Part shown: piece after piece, positions 23,539-25,582 of the stretch
Numbering within the stretch: the first letter of the stretch is position 1
How the letters are laid out: each line of letters begins with the position of its first letter
Assembly (NCBI RefSeq): GCF_000220395.1
Contig: NW_004087618.1
Coordinates: 1 to 25,582, forward strand
Direction of reading: 5' to 3'
Length of the DNA stretch: 25,582 nucleotides
Source of the DNA: Ichthyophthirius multifiliis
Taxonomy: Eukaryota; Ciliophora; Oligohymenophorea; Hymenostomatida
The notes under the pieces: model-generated
What the model was told of the DNA's origin: nothing
The model's database searches: none
Seen by the model: the letters and a program-made list of their open reading frames with translations, nothing else
Program-made: the position numbers and the translations under genes

Positions 23539-25582
23539 TTAAATTTGCTATAAATTTTAAAAATATTAATAAATATATAAAATTATCAAATAAAATTAAT
23601 AAAATATTAATTAAAAATAAAAATATTATTTAACTATTTTATGTTATATTTATACAATTAAATTATAAATTTCAATTTTTTTTATTTAATTAATAATAAA
23701 TTACTTAGTTCTTTTAAAACGCTTGTTACAAAATTTTAAGTAAAATATTAAGTTACACAATAATTTCATATATATATTTATATTATATTATGTTAGCGAA
23801 AAAAAATACTTCCTGTTTTTAATTTTTTTAATTAAAATTAAAATTAAAATTAAAGAATATATTACATCCTATTTTAAATTAATTAAACTCAAAATAAAAC
23901 TTAACATTCTAATTTTTATTTAAAGATATATATTTATATAAAAATATTACATTCTTTTTATCAAGAATGAATAAATACGATTAAAAAATTATATTAATAC
24001 ATTCTGTAATATATATTAATAAGATAATAATAAATTTTATTAAAATTGATTTCTTACAAACTTATAATAATCATAAAATATTTAAAATTTGAGAAAATAA
24101 TATTATACGCACTTTTATATTATTAAAAAGTTAAAATCAATATATTAAATTATATTTACAATCTATATAAATGAATGATAAAAATGATAAAACTTTAATA
24201 ATATAATTTACTTCAAAAATCTAAAAATATTTAAATAATATAGTATCAAATATATATGATTTAATATTACATTTTAAATCTATGACAATAAATTAATATA
24301 AAAATATATTAAATATATTTATTTACTTTCTATTTTTTAGTTATTTTTTTTTTTTTAATCTAAAATTTTAATTTAGTTAACATCCTTTTTTAATATAAAA
24401 TATATTTTTATATTGTAAATTTTTCCTTAAAATTAAGAATATATAAGTATAGATAATTACTATCTATGTTAAGTTTATAAAATTGGAAAAAATAATAAAG
24501 TTTTAAGTACATCTCTCTATAATATAATAAAATTATTATTATTAAAAATAGTTATTTTTTATTTTTTAAAATAATAATGTATAATTTTATTTTGTTACCT
24601 TTAATCAACAGAAATTGACAAATTTAAAAAATTAAAGTTTATATTATTTATTAATTTAAAATAATATAATTATTGATTTATTTCTGAATATTATTAAATA
24701 ATTTATTAGAAAAAATTAAAAAATTATTAAAATATACATTCTATTTAAATAAAAAAATTAAATAAAAGTTTAAAAAAAAAATATTACTGTCTTTTTATTT
24801 TAATTCATTAAAAAAAAAACGAAATAAAGAATTTACGCATTTCTTAAATTAAATTAGATATTAATTTAAAATAATTTATCATTATATTTACGCACTAATT
24901 TTTTTAATAATTTTAATCTGATTAAAATATATTAAATATAAAATTATTACATCCTATTTTTTATTTTTTAGTGTATTGAAATAATAAGCTTACATTTTTC
25001 TTTTGTATTAATGACATATAATTATTTAGAATTAGAAAATATATCATTAATTTTACATACTATTAAATTTATTTATAATATATAATTTAATCAATATTAT
25101 TACAAACAATATAAATATAATTTTTTTTTAAAAAAAAAAATATTACAGGCTATTTAATTCAATTTATTTAATTTATTATATAAATAAATATTTTTGTAAC
25201 ATCGACTTGCTTAAAATCATTAATTTAAAATTAATAAAAAATCTAAATTATTACATCCTATTGAAGTTTAGATTAAAAAAAGTATATTAAAAAAGATATA
25301 AATATACTGGCTATTTAAAATTATTTTTAAGAAATAAACTATTAATTGAAAAAATATACTTCCTATATTAAAAAATTAAAATTTTATATTTTAAAAATAT
25401 TACATTCTAAATATTATTTAATTAATAAATTAGTAATAATTAATACGCTCTATTTTCATATTAATTAAATAATATAATAGTTATAAATATTACTTTCTGT
25501 AATTAAAATAAATTAACAAATTTATATATAATATTAATTTGTACGCACTATTAAAATATATAAAAATTAAATATAATTTTAC
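23539..25582 (-). CDS. array of ~32 single- to triple-codon microexons (partial gene, 5' end beyond window)
   Basis: On the minus strand, segments bounded by AG and GT occur at 25545-25547, 25494-25496, 25447-25449, 25404-25406, 25360-25362, 25308-25310, 25255-25257, 25201-25209, 25147-25149, 25057-25059, 24994-24999, 24951-24953, 24892-24894, 24837-24842, 24788-24790, 24738-24740, 24511-24516, 24461-24463, 24382-24384, 24327-24329, 24271-24279, 24212-24220, 24160-24162, 24109-24111, 24058-24060, 24001-24003, 23951-23953, 23906-23908, 23866-23868, 23810-23812, 23705-23710 and 23539-23547. All are 3, 6 or 9 nt. Intervals are nearly pure A/T, mostly 40-57 nt, start GTAA, GTAT, GTAC or GTTA and end in TAG, AAG or CAG, like the introns of the neighbouring genes. 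In order the codons give CKSNEPDQVDPYKNDCKCTN, a gap, RDIDKIQNIFEICFNNNDE, NQ, QIQ and then the terminal exon. No family can be named. Exons in the gap at 24517-24737 are unresolved. Confidence 0.7.

Noticed and set aside
23700-25582. Regular ~50-bp spacing suggested a CRISPR array or minisatellite
   Set aside because: The conserved part is only AG and GT around a variable multiple of three bases. The intervals share no sequence beyond being A/T, so neither a repeat unit nor spacers of fixed design exist.
1-25582. tRNA, rRNA, snRNA genes or telomeric CCCCAA repeats
   Set aside because: No stretch has the G+C content or cloverleaf-like pairing needed, and no telomere repeat is present.

Overview
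The window is about 85-90% A+T. Seven of its reading frames become long and recognisable only if TAA and TAG are read as glutamine and TGA is the only stop. That code, together with short GT-AG introns (mostly 40-80 nt), points to an oligohymenophorean ciliate (Tetrahymena/Ichthyophthirius-like). Standard-code ORFs called here are almost all shadows. No tRNA, rRNA or telomeric repeat was found.

Layout from left to right. 1-1189 is AT-rich spacer. 1190-2677 (+) is an intronless CCZ1 longin-type gene of vesicle and vacuole fusion. 3370-4111 (-) is a small two-exon gene of unknown family whose intron carries an ATT microsatellite. 4112-6410 is a 2.3 kb gene-poor stretch with short tandem repeats. 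6411-7658 (-) is a mitochondrial protein resembling Tim44/mL45. 7786-8098 (-) is a small Tim chaperone with twin CX3C motifs. 8368-11455 (-) is a 991-residue protein with a VHS/ENTH-like start, a long coiled coil and a C-terminal clathrin-adaptor appendage. 11980-13400 (-) is a decayed relic of the HAS1/DDX18 RNA helicase. 13463-16553 (+) is a protein with two cyclic-nucleotide-binding domains. 17181-18197 (+) is a coiled-coil protein. 18198-19741 is spacer. 19742-22284 (-) is an apparent pseudokinase-Kelch fusion.

The most striking part is the right end, 23107-25582 (-). About 32 tiny segments of 3, 6 or 9 nt, each bounded by AG on one side and GT(A/T) on the other, are separated by AT-only intervals that are mostly 40-57 nt long. 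Every segment length is a multiple of three. The segments are much richer in G and C than the intervals. Read as codons they give a protein-like sequence that runs into a larger terminal exon. I read this as one gene split into single-codon microexons that continues beyond the window.

A second recurring feature is that several otherwise good reading frames are broken by one missing base, usually inside a run of A or T. Homopolymer sequencing error is the simplest explanation; slippage is the alternative. The genes do not form an operon and no common pathway is evident, apart from the two adjacent mitochondrial genes and two trafficking genes.
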